Assembly (NCBI RefSeq): GCF_000298315.2
Contig: NZ_AEYE02000004.1
Span: 62,001-126,000 of the forward strand
DNA: 64,000 nucleotides
Source of the DNA: Rhizobium grahamii CCGE 502
GTDB taxonomy: Bacteria; Pseudomonadota; Alphaproteobacteria; Rhizobiales; Rhizobiaceae
Reading direction: 5' to 3'
This document shows, piece by piece, positions 16,374 through 23,623 of this stretch. The translations under genes and the position numbers were made by a program. The notes under the pieces are model-generated. The model saw only the letters and a list, made by a program, of their open reading frames with translations, was not told where the DNA came from and ran no database searches. How positions within the stretch are numbered: the first letter of the stretch is position 1; every line of letters begins with the position of its first letter.

Positions 16374-18191
16374 TCATTCTTTGTCGGGAGAAGGCGCTTC
16401 CTTGGCTGCAATTGTAGCAGTCTCGGCCTCGTCTTCATAGCGCACACTGTCATGATGCACTTGAGCGAGCCGGTCAACCATGCCCATGGCAATTTCCCGT
16501 TCGCCCATGATGACGGTGTCTGCACCGTATTCCTTCAACTCTTCGACCTCGGCGTCCGAATGTGCACGCGCTACGATCAGGATGGACGGGTTGATCTCGC
16601 GGCCTTGTTCCGCGATGCGGCAGGCTTCGAAGGCATTGGGGATGGCGATGACGAGGCTGCGGGCGCCGCCGATGTTGGCAAGGTCGAGCACCGCACGCGA
16701 CACGGCATTGCCGCTGATCGCCTCGACGCCTTGATCCCGGAGCTCTCCAATGCGTTTGTCGGAGTCCTCGATCACAAGGAAGGGCGTACCTGAAGATTTC
16801 AGGTTTTGCCCGACGATGCTGCCCACACGGCCGTAACCGACGAGGATCGCGTGCCCCTGAAGCGCCGTCGGGTGCACATCGTCTTCTTCCGCCACGGGCT
16901 CGTCAGCCGGCTCTGGTGCCGTCTCAGCAGTCAGCTCGGTGGCCGGCTCTTCCCGCTTGCCACGCTCCAGCATCGGGCGCAGACGATCGCAGACGTAGAA
17001 AAGCAGTGGATTGAGGATGATCGAGATGATCGCGCCCGCCAGGATGAGGTCACGCCCTTCTTCCGGCAGTAGGCCAAGAGCGACGCCGAGCGTCGCCAGG
17101 ATGAAGGAGAATTCGCCGATCTGCCCGAGGCTCGCCGAAATTGTCAGCGCCGTGCCGACGGGCTTGCGGAACAGCAGTACGATCAGGAAGGCGGCGATGG
17201 ATTTGCCGATGACGATAATGAAGATGGTGGCGAGCAGCGGCAGCGGCTTGTCGACCAGGATGTTCGGATCGAACAGCATGCCGACGGAGACGAAGAAGAG
17301 AACCGCGAAGGCATCGCGAAGCGGCAAGCTTTCCTGGGCGGCCCGGTGGCTGAGTTCGCTTTCGGCCAGAACCATGCCGGCAAAGAAAGCGCCGAGAGCC
17401 AGTGAAACGCCAAACATCTTCGAGGCACCGAAGGCAACGCCGAGCGCGATGGCAAGCACGCCGAGGCGGAAGAGTTCGCGCGATCCGGTGTGCGCGATGC
17501 GGTGCATCGTCCAGGGAATGATGCGCCGCCCGAAGACCAACATCAGCCCAACGAACAGCGCGACCTTGATCAGTGTCATGACGATGATGCCGCCAATGCC
17601 CAAATCGAGGCCGAGGAGCCGGCTGACCGCGGCAGACAGCGGCTCGACGGTCGCATGCTCCCCACCGCCGATGCTGGCGGCGGCCGGAATGAGAACGAGC
17701 GCCAGGACCATGGCGAGGTCCTCGACGATCAGCCAACCGACCGCGATCTTGCCGCGATCGGTTTCGACCAGCCGTCGCTCCTGCAGCGCCTTCAACAAGA
17801 CGACCGTCGAAGCGACGGAAAGAGCGAGTCCGAAGACGAGGCTCCCGCCCGTCGGCCATCCCATCAAGGCCCCCAGTCCCCAGCCCAGCAACGTCGCAAA
17901 TCCAATCTGCACGATGGCGCCCGGAACGGCGATCCCGCGAACGGAGAGGAGATCCTTGAGAGAAAAGTGTAGCCCGACGCCGAACATCAGCAGAATGACA
18001 CCGATTTCGGCGAGTTCAGGCGCAAGGTTTTGGTCGGCGACGTAACCGGGCGTGTGCGGGCCGACGAGGACGCCGGCGATGAGGTATCCGACCAACGGGG
18101 GCAATCGCAGCCTGTTGGCAAGTGCACCGAGGATGAACGCAAGCACGAGACCTCCGACAATTGTCGAAATCAAAGGTGTGTCGTGCGGCAT
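16374..18191 (-). CDS. Kef/YbaL-type cation-proton antiporter with TrkA-N domain
   Basis: This CPA2-family transporter has 605 residues. Residues 1-395 hold about twelve membrane helices with the family features GYLIAGVLVGPHTPG and ASTVVLLKALQE. An acidic linker follows, then a regulatory RCK/TrkA-N domain starting with HAILVGYGRVGSIVGQNL and containing VIEDSDKR, the nucleotide-binding fold. The best match in architecture is YbaL/KefB: potassium or sodium efflux in exchange for protons, gated by a nucleotide or redox ligand. AGGAG lies 7 bases before ATG 18191. The XRE regulator is divergent, 79 bases away, and may control it. Confidence 0.88.
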   Translation of the reverse strand: MPHDTPLISTIVGGLVLAFILGALANRLRLPPLVGYLIAGVLVGPHTPGYVADQNLAPELAEIGVILLMFGVGLHFSLKDLLSVRGIAVPGAIVQIGFATLLGWGLGALMGWPTGGSLVFGLALSVASTVVLLKALQERRLVETDRGKIAVGWLIVEDLAMVLALVLIPAAASIGGGEHATVEPLSAAVSRLLGLDLGIGGIIVMTLIKVALFVGLMLVFGRRIIPWTMHRIAHTGSRELFRLGVLAIALGVAFGASKMFGVSLALGAFFAGMVLAESELSHRAAQESLPLRDAFAVLFFVSVGMLFDPNILVDKPLPLLATIFIIVIGKSIAAFLIVLLFRKPVGTALTISASLGQIGEFSFILATLGVALGLLPEEGRDLILAGAIISIILNPLLFYVCDRLRPMLERGKREEPATELTAETAPEPADEPVAEEDDVHPTALQGHAILVGYGRVGSIVGQNLKSSGTPFLVIEDSDKRIGELRDQGVEAISGNAVSRAVLDLANIGGARSLVIAIPNAFEACRIAEQGREINPSILIVARAHSDAEVEELKEYGADTVIMGEREIAMGMVDRLAQVHHDSVRYEDEAETATIAAKEAPSPDKE

Positions 18192-18270
18192 AACGTTCTC
18201 CTGTACTGGAAATCCCGGTTGAATTATGACATATATGGCTTATATCAACCAATATGGGTGGTTTGACATT

Positions 18271-18534
18271 ATGGGTCAAGGCGCGAAGGAAACAATTCTG
18301 ACCCCGGCACTGTGCCGGGCCGCTCGTGGATTGCTCGACTGGACGCAACTCGATCTGGCGGAACACGCGGCGGTGTCGCGCAGCACCATCCGCGACTATG
18401 AAGGAAAGCACCACGAAATCCACCGCGCAACCGAGGCGCAGTTGCGGCTTGCTTTCGAAAACGGCGGTGTCGCGTTCGTGGATGTCGAAGGCATGGGGAT
18501 CTGCCTGGGCCTGTCAGCGCCAGCCGATCGCTAG
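18271..18534 (+). CDS. Short XRE-family transcriptional regulator
   Basis: A protein of about 87 residues with a Cro/C1-type helix-turn-helix: ALCRAARGLLDWTQLDLAEH, then AAVSRSTIRDYE as turn and recognition helix. A short C-terminal part (FVDVEGMGICLGL) is typical of small rhizobial XRE proteins. The frame is open to ATG 18226, but the extra residues (MTYMAYINQ...) look like promoter sequence, so I prefer ATG 18271; no strong ribosome-binding site is seen for either. The stretch between the divergent starts has AACCA/TGGTT half-sites around 18240-18260 that could be its own operator. Confidence 0.7.
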   Translation: MGQGAKETILTPALCRAARGLLDWTQLDLAEHAAVSRSTIRDYEGKHHEIHRATEAQLRLAFENGGVAFVDVEGMGICLGLSAPADR

Positions 18535-18616
18535 ATGTTGGGCCTCAAGAGGTTGTCCGTGCCGCTTCCAGGCAGGGACTTTCGGTGCGGTATAAGGGGC
18601 ACGCTGCGCCGGACCG

Positions 18617-18985
18617 TTAGCCGGAAGCGAGTGTAATGTCGCGAATGGCCTCCCAGTGGTCCAATGGTGCGGAGCCGAGTTCAAAGCAGACCGATACGTG
18701 ACCGTCAGGCAGGTCGATGACAAGCTGGTGGAAATTGCCGTATCCGATCAGGACGAAGCGCATGCCGCCACAATCGAGGTCGCCGCGCTGGCGCGCCAGC
18801 TTGAGCAGCGTGGGATTGACGAACAGTTCCTCGTATTTGTCCGATTCCGATGCAGAAGCACCGGCCACCTGCGATTTCTGGCGCGAAACCAGTTCTCCCT
18901 TTCGGTAGAGGGCGACATAGCGGATCGCATCAGACACCTCGAAAATGCGATCGATCAGCAGTGCGTCGGGCGAACTGGATGGCAT
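18617..18985 (-). CDS. Conserved-looking hypothetical protein
   Basis: I do not recognise this cytosolic protein of 122 residues with certainty. It has an alternating strand and helix pattern: an N-terminal helix (ALLIDRIFEVSDAIRYVAL), strands around LYRKGELVSRQ, and a C-terminal part with RFVLIGYGNFHQLVIDL and GHVSVCFELG. This order of helix, antiparallel strands and helix recalls roadblock/LC7 folds, but that is a guess. GAGGGAG stands just before ATG 18985, a good ribosome-binding site that supports expression. The converging XRE gene ends 82 bases away. No partner can be named from context. Confidence 0.65.
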   Translation of the reverse strand: MPSSSPDALLIDRIFEVSDAIRYVALYRKGELVSRQKSQVAGASASESDKYEELFVNPTLLKLARQRGDLDCGGMRFVLIGYGNFHQLVIDLPDGHVSVCFELGSAPLDHWEAIRDITLASG

Positions 18986-19191
18986 GTCTCGCTCCCTCTT
19001 TGCTGGGACGTCGGTCGGCTGCGAAGCCTAGCGCTCAAGAGAATCGTGTCAATGGCAGCCCCGACGGGTGACTGCATCAGCCTCCGGTCGCTGGCCGTTG
19101 CGCTTAGCGACCTCTCGGCAAGTCCTTCACGCAAATGACAGCGATAGCTGCTCCGGCCGAGGCCTCCGCGTCCGAAACCGATATACTCCAC

Positions 19192-20625
19192 TCAACGCGG
19201 TTGGTTAGGTACCGCCAGGCAAGTCGGTGAAATCCGGTAGGCGAAGATCGTCTTGCCGCGATAGTAGCCGTCCGGCGGCTGCCAACTCCGGACGAGTTCA
19301 GTGGCTTGCGCGCAGTCCACCGGATGGGTCGTCACGTAGAGCACGTTGTCCGCGATATCACTCGGCAGCGCGAAGGTCTGCTCATAATAGTTGTCTGGCG
19401 CGTCGACCGGTGGCTTCGCATAGATGTGGACAGGATCGTTCCGCAGCGTATGGAACATGTCCGCCAGAAGGTCGCGGCTGTCGCTGACGATCACCGGTGT
19501 CGCCGACTGCCGCGCCAGCTCGCCGGCCTCGCGGCTGATCGCAGTGCGGCCCAGGTAGCGCTTCATGACTTCGCTGCCATTCGGCAGCACCAGCTGATGT
19601 GCAAAGACCGCGGCGAGGGGAAACAGGAGGCTGGCCGCACCATTGATCGCCAGCGATAGGCGCAACCCCTTCGGCCAGAGGCGGTCAAGCAACCACACGG
19701 CAAGGATCGTTCCAGCAACATAGGCGGTCACACCCCAGTTGGCGTAGGCCTTGGCGACCAGTGCCTGAAGCGTGATTAGCAGCACGACCGGGATCGACAG
19801 CCAGATCAGCAACCGTTCCCGCGGCTCGCTCTCCCCCTTGAGCGCACGCGCAACGGCCCACAGCATGGCGAAGAAGATGATCGGTCCGACAACGCCGAAT
19901 TGCGCGGCGAAGAATTCGAGGCCACCGCCGATGTTGATACCGAGCTTGCTCCAGTGTGCGATGTTTGTCGTGTGCCGGACGGTCGTGGCGTCATGCGCAA
20001 GGTTCCACCAGAGATTCGGGGCGGCGACGGAGAGGGCGACAATCATGGACAGAAAGAAGTCGCGCCAGGCGATCCGCGCGTTTGGAACAAGGATGAGCGC
20101 GATCAGCCCGCCGGGGACGACGAAGAGGATGGCGTATTTCGACAGAAAGGCGCAGCCGAACGCGAACCCCATCAGAAGAGCGAGGCCTACGGAGCGCTTC
20201 TCGGTCAGACCGAAATAGGCCCACAGCGCGACAGCCAGGAAGAAGAGAAGGACGACATCGGTGGAAAAGAACACCGATGACAAGGCAACGCCCGGCAGTG
20301 TGATGAAGGTGGCGCCGGTCCAGCCTTCAATCTTCGGTCCGGCAAAACGCTTCGCCGTCTTCATCAGCACGATCGCAGTCGCCATATGGATCAGCGGTCC
20401 GCTCACCCTGATCCAATAGGTCGATGTCGAGCCCGCAAGTTCCGTCACGGCTCGGATGACCCAGGCGATCATCGGCGGTTTCGAGTAATAGCCGAAATCC
20501 AGATTCTGCGACCAGAACCAGTATTGCGCCTCGTCGACAAAGAGATCGGTCGTATCGAAATGAAGCGCGAGGACTCGCCAGAGCGTCACGCCAACGATGA
20601 TGAAGAGGCCAAGTCTGGCAGACAT
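19192..20625 (-). CDS. ArnT/PMT-type membrane glycosyltransferase
   Basis: This inner-membrane protein of about 477 residues has eleven or more helices. It belongs to the ArnT/PMT (GT83/GT39) group, which moves a sugar from a polyprenyl phosphate donor to an acceptor on the periplasmic side, for example lipid A or a protein. The first loop carries the acidic pair in FVDEAQYWFWSQN and YYSKPPMIAW, the catalytic signature. The last 110 residues form a soluble periplasmic domain with conserved-looking DSRDLLADMF. I chose ATG 20625 (GGAA upstream) over GTG 20652, which has no ribosome-binding site. The acceptor is unknown and no arn operon genes are nearby. Confidence 0.82.
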   Translation of the reverse strand: MSARLGLFIIVGVTLWRVLALHFDTTDLFVDEAQYWFWSQNLDFGYYSKPPMIAWVIRAVTELAGSTSTYWIRVSGPLIHMATAIVLMKTAKRFAGPKIEGWTGATFITLPGVALSSVFFSTDVVLLFFLAVALWAYFGLTEKRSVGLALLMGFAFGCAFLSKYAILFVVPGGLIALILVPNARIAWRDFFLSMIVALSVAAPNLWWNLAHDATTVRHTTNIAHWSKLGINIGGGLEFFAAQFGVVGPIIFFAMLWAVARALKGESEPRERLLIWLSIPVVLLITLQALVAKAYANWGVTAYVAGTILAVWLLDRLWPKGLRLSLAINGAASLLFPLAAVFAHQLVLPNGSEVMKRYLGRTAISREAGELARQSATPVIVSDSRDLLADMFHTLRNDPVHIYAKPPVDAPDNYYEQTFALPSDIADNVLYVTTHPVDCAQATELVRSWQPPDGYYRGKTIFAYRISPTCLAVPNQPR

Positions 20626-20725
20626 GAACGGAATTCCGCTGAACGCAAACACAGTAGTCGAGCCGAGGTCTAGCGCGCTGGGGCGCCGGACGTGTAGCTG
20701 GTTTCTACTGGTTTACTATGGAAAT

Positions 20726-20839
20726 TCAAAGGACGCGAAGGGCGATTTGGCCACGGGTCGCTTCGATGTGGTCCAGCAGAGTAACGGCTGCAAGAACAGC
20801 GATCGAAAGAACGCACGACCCCAATCCAAGAACAATCAT
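20726..20839 (-). CDS. Possible 37-residue membrane peptide
   Basis: A short open frame with AGAAGGA 7 bases before its ATG encodes a hydrophobic N-terminal helix (IVLGLGSCVLSIAVLAAVTL) followed by DHIEATRGQIALRVL and a TGA. This is the pattern of a genuine small single-span inner-membrane protein with a positively charged tail. It lies 100 bases upstream of the ArnT-like gene on the same strand and could be co-transcribed. The function is unknown, and the call rests only on the ribosome-binding site and hydrophobicity. Confidence 0.4.
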   Translation of the reverse strand: MIVLGLGSCVLSIAVLAAVTLLDHIEATRGQIALRVL

Positions 20840-21271
20840 TGCCCAATCCTTCTGACGTCATGTCACGGTTATTTTCGGGGCTATAGCACAAAGCTTGCGC
20901 CGGACTTGTAGCGGCGCTGCAACGCAAGCCCAGTAATTCGTAGATGGTTATTAGGGCCTGCCGGAAAGTCGACATTCATAAAATACGCATTAACCTTCAG
21001 GCAAGGAATTAACCATAAACATTGCATTACACGTCGGAATGGGAAACTTCACTCGTTCTCACCAGGCATGACGCCGCACCGCCGTACCGGTCAATCCGGA
21101 ATCCATCTCTTCAAGCAGCTCCGAAGTAGAAACTACTGATCGGGAGGCTTCGGGCCGCCGGCGGCCGCCGGAGGCAAGCCATCAATCAGCAGTGTGCCTG
21201 CCATTCGGAGCAATAGGTTAGTGACGGGCCCGCGCCCGGCATGTGGTTGGGGACAGGCGTTGGGGCAGGAA
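20840..21271. promoter_or_regulatory. Intergenic region upstream of the chemotaxis operon
   Basis: No gene is seen. From about 20930 to 21020 the DNA is moderately AT-rich (TTAACC and ATTAAC words recur), which suits promoters for the chemotaxis operon to the right and possibly for the small gene to the left. I could not pick out a reliable -35/-10 pair. An in-frame extension of the chemoreceptor frame from 21194 lies here but is probably not translated. Confidence 0.4.
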
Positions 21272-22885
21272 ATGCCATCAGAACAGGCTCGAGGAACGCA
21301 GGCAGGCAGCTTGCGTGACCGACTGCGCTTTGCTGGTCTCGATACCGAACATTGCGATTTGGTGCGGCGCCACCGCCTCGATCTCCAGCAACATCTGGCC
21401 GCCGGTCTGCGCGATCTCTTCCAGCGGTTTCAATCGTTTCCTGACGCGGCTCGGAATTTCGAGAGCGAGCGCCAGGTCGAGCGGCTCCACGACCTGCAGG
21501 CCTCGCATTGGGATGTTTTGACGGACGCACGCTTCGACAGTCTCTATGCCGAGCGCGTCAAGGTTCTCTCGGATTCCGAAAGCAAGATGGGTCTTGACCC
21601 GCGTTGGCATGTCGCGGGCCACGGCGTGGTTTTGGAGCACATCATCGGCGGCCTCGCCGAAGAGCTTGCCGGACGTTCGTTCCTGCCGAGCAGTCGTCGG
21701 CGGGCGAAGGAAATCTCCGACCTGATGACCGCTGTCGTCCGCTTGGTGATGGTCGACGTCGAGATTGCCGTGTCTTTGCGTTTCAATGCCTTGCGGGCTG
21801 CCCAGCAGCGCGCTCTCGCCGATCAGCGCAACCATGACAAGGCCGATGTCGCCCGCGTTTTCGCCGATGTCATCACCGGTCTTGTCAATCGCGACCTGAC
21901 GGTCAGGGCAATTGTCGAAGAAGAGGGTGCCCATCGGGACATCGCGCAGGCACTGAACGGCGCGCTCGATGCCGTCCAGTCCGAATTCCGGTCGATTGCC
22001 GAGAAAACTGCAGCCGCGGAAGCGTCGGTGCAGACGCTTGGCGATTCATCAAAGCAGTTTGCAGGCAATGCCTCCGCGCATGCCCAGCGGCTGCTCTCAT
22101 CTGCAACCGCCCTTGCCGATCTCTCGGAGAGCGTACGTCGCGGTGCCGCCGGCAGCCGCGCTGCCGAGCAGGTGGCGGCGTCGACCCGCACGGCAGCCGA
22201 AGAAAGCGGTCAGGTCGTCGGTCGCGCAATTGCTGCCATGGCGGATATCGAGCAGTCTGCCGAAAGGATCGGGCAGATCATCGGAGCGATCGACGAGATC
22301 GCCTTCCAGACCAACCTTCTGGCACTGAATGCCGGCATCGAAGCCGCCCGTGCGGGCGACTCCGGACGTGGCTTTGCGGTTGTCGCACAGGAAGTGCGCG
22401 CCTTGGCGCAGCGTTCCGCGGAGGCTGCGCGGGAGATCAAGACGCTTGTAAGCACCACCAAATCGCAGGTGGATGCGGGCGTCCAAATGGTCGGCCGCAC
22501 GCAGGACTCCATCGGCAACATCGTTCGGCAGGTCACCGACATCAACGCGGCGATTGCAGCTGTCGCCAATCAGGCGGGCGAGCACGCCACGAATCTCGAT
22601 GTGTTGACGACCGACGTCAGGGATCTTGGCGTTCAGATGACCGGCAGCGCGGCCTCGGCGACACAGTCCGCCGAACGCGCCGACGACCTGCATACCGTCA
22701 TTGTCGAACTCGGCCAGACGATCCGTGAATTTCGAATTGCCCGACAAAATGCCGAAGCTGCGCGCGCTGCGCCCCTGTTGTCCGCGGCGCACGATGCAAG
22801 ACGCCCTGCCGATGTCGTGACCGAAGAAGACGAGTTCGGATTTGTGTTGCCGATCGCCTCGGTCGGAGGGCGGATTGTTTACTAA
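21272..22885 (+). CDS. icpA: Cytosolic chemoreceptor IcpA, globin-coupled type
   Basis: This soluble methyl-accepting chemotaxis protein of 537 residues is the first gene of the rhizobial che operon. Residues 20-170 fit a protoglobin sensor fold (ASHWDVLTDARFDSLYAERV, then SKMGLDPRWHVAGH). Residues 280-500 are the signalling domain with the hairpin tip DEIAFQTNLLALNAGIEAAR. There is no membrane helix and no CheR-tether pentapeptide at the C-terminus. The haem-ligating His expected in the H-x-R-I-G motif is replaced by Glu103 (ESKMG), so haem binding is doubtful. I chose ATG 21272, which has GGCAGGAA just upstream and gives about the length of S. meliloti IcpA; an upstream start at 21194 is possible. 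Confidence 0.85.
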   Translation: MPSEQARGTQAGSLRDRLRFAGLDTEHCDLVRRHRLDLQQHLAAGLRDLFQRFQSFPDAARNFESERQVERLHDLQASHWDVLTDARFDSLYAERVKVLSDSESKMGLDPRWHVAGHGVVLEHIIGGLAEELAGRSFLPSSRRRAKEISDLMTAVVRLVMVDVEIAVSLRFNALRAAQQRALADQRNHDKADVARVFADVITGLVNRDLTVRAIVEEEGAHRDIAQALNGALDAVQSEFRSIAEKTAAAEASVQTLGDSSKQFAGNASAHAQRLLSSATALADLSESVRRGAAGSRAAEQVAASTRTAAEESGQVVGRAIAAMADIEQSAERIGQIIGAIDEIAFQTNLLALNAGIEAARAGDSGRGFAVVAQEVRALAQRSAEAAREIKTLVSTTKSQVDAGVQMVGRTQDSIGNIVRQVTDINAAIAAVANQAGEHATNLDVLTTDVRDLGVQMTGSAASATQSAERADDLHTVIVELGQTIREFRIARQNAEAARAAPLLSAAHDARRPADVVTEEDEFGFVLPIASVGGRIVY

Positions 22886-22948
22886 CAGACCAATATATGA
22901 GCCTTGCTCACATTCGGTGAGCGGGAACGAGGAGACAAGGACAAGCTG

Positions 22949-23245
22949 ATGGCGGCAAGGAAAACTGGAAAGACGCTGAACCTCTCAGCGGTGCTTGATC
23001 TGAACGAGGCGACCCTGCTTCGCGACAAGCTCGTCTCGTTGCGTGGCAACGATCTGGCCATTGACGCCTCGGCTGTCGAACGAGTCGGCGCGCTGAGTGC
23101 CCAGGTCCTGATGGCGGCGGCCAAGACGTGGGACCAGGACAAACTCGCGTTCACGTTCAGCAAGGTTTCGGACGCATTTCAGAAAACCATGCAGCTGATC
23201 GGTGTCGATATCCACCATCTGCTTGCCAAGGAGATCCGGCAATGA
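22949..23245 (+). CDS. cheS: STAS-like protein CheS
   Basis: This 98-residue single-domain STAS-like protein sits in the second position of the operon, as CheS (formerly Orf2) does in S. meliloti. Strand LNLSAVLDL, helix NEATLLRDKLVSL and DLAIDASAVERVGALSAQVL match the fold. In S. meliloti CheS binds CheA and speeds loss of phosphate from CheY1, helping signal termination in a system without CheZ. ATG 22949 has AAGGAC upstream. The stop overlaps the cheY1 start (ATGA), so translation is coupled. Confidence 0.85.
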   Translation: MAARKTGKTLNLSAVLDLNEATLLRDKLVSLRGNDLAIDASAVERVGALSAQVLMAAAKTWDQDKLAFTFSKVSDAFQKTMQLIGVDIHHLLAKEIRQ

Positions 23246-23607
23246 AGAAAAAAGTGCTTACCGTGGATGATTCACGGACCATCAGGAACATGCTTCTCGT
23301 CACCCTCAACAATGCAGGGTTCGAGACAATTCAGGCGGAAGACGGCGTCGAGGGCCTCGAGGTTCTGGAAGAATCCAACCCTGACGTCATCGTCACTGAC
23401 ATCAACATGCCGCGCCTAGACGGCTTCGGCTTTATCGAAGGCGTTCGCCGCAACGACAAGTACCGCGCGATCCCGATCCTGGTCCTGACGACCGAAAGCG
23501 ATGCGGAAAAGAAGAACCGCGCGCGCCAGGCCGGTGCCACCGGCTGGATCGTCAAGCCGTTCGACCCTGCCAAGCTGATCGATGCCATTGAGCGTGTAAC
23601 CGCTTAA
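23242..23607 (+). CDS. cheY1: Chemotaxis response regulator CheY1
   Basis: A 121-residue CheY with the acidic DDS at residues 9-11, acceptor Asp53 in VTDINMPRLDGFG, Thr in VLTTESD and Lys in IVKPFDP. In rhizobia with two CheY proteins, CheY1 acts mainly as a phosphate sink that drains CheY2-P back through CheA, while CheY2 controls the motor. Position between cheS and cheA supports the CheY1 assignment. It starts inside the cheS stop codon and ends 16 bases before cheA. Confidence 0.92.
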   Translation: MKKKVLTVDDSRTIRNMLLVTLNNAGFETIQAEDGVEGLEVLEESNPDVIVTDINMPRLDGFGFIEGVRRNDKYRAIPILVLTTESDAEKKNRARQAGATGWIVKPFDPAKLIDAIERVTA

Positions 23608-23623
23608 ACCAGGATTTTCTCCT

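Noticed and set aside
18955-19191. 78-codon minus-strand frame between the unknown protein and the ArnT-like gene
   Set aside because: Arg/Ser-rich product without a fold and no ribosome-binding site. It overlaps the start of the better supported gene at 18985.
20670-20975. 101-codon minus-strand frame upstream of the ArnT-like gene
   Set aside because: The product is Ser/Arg/Pro-rich with no hydrophobic pattern and no ribosome-binding site. A 37-codon frame in the same place with a good ribosome-binding site is preferred.
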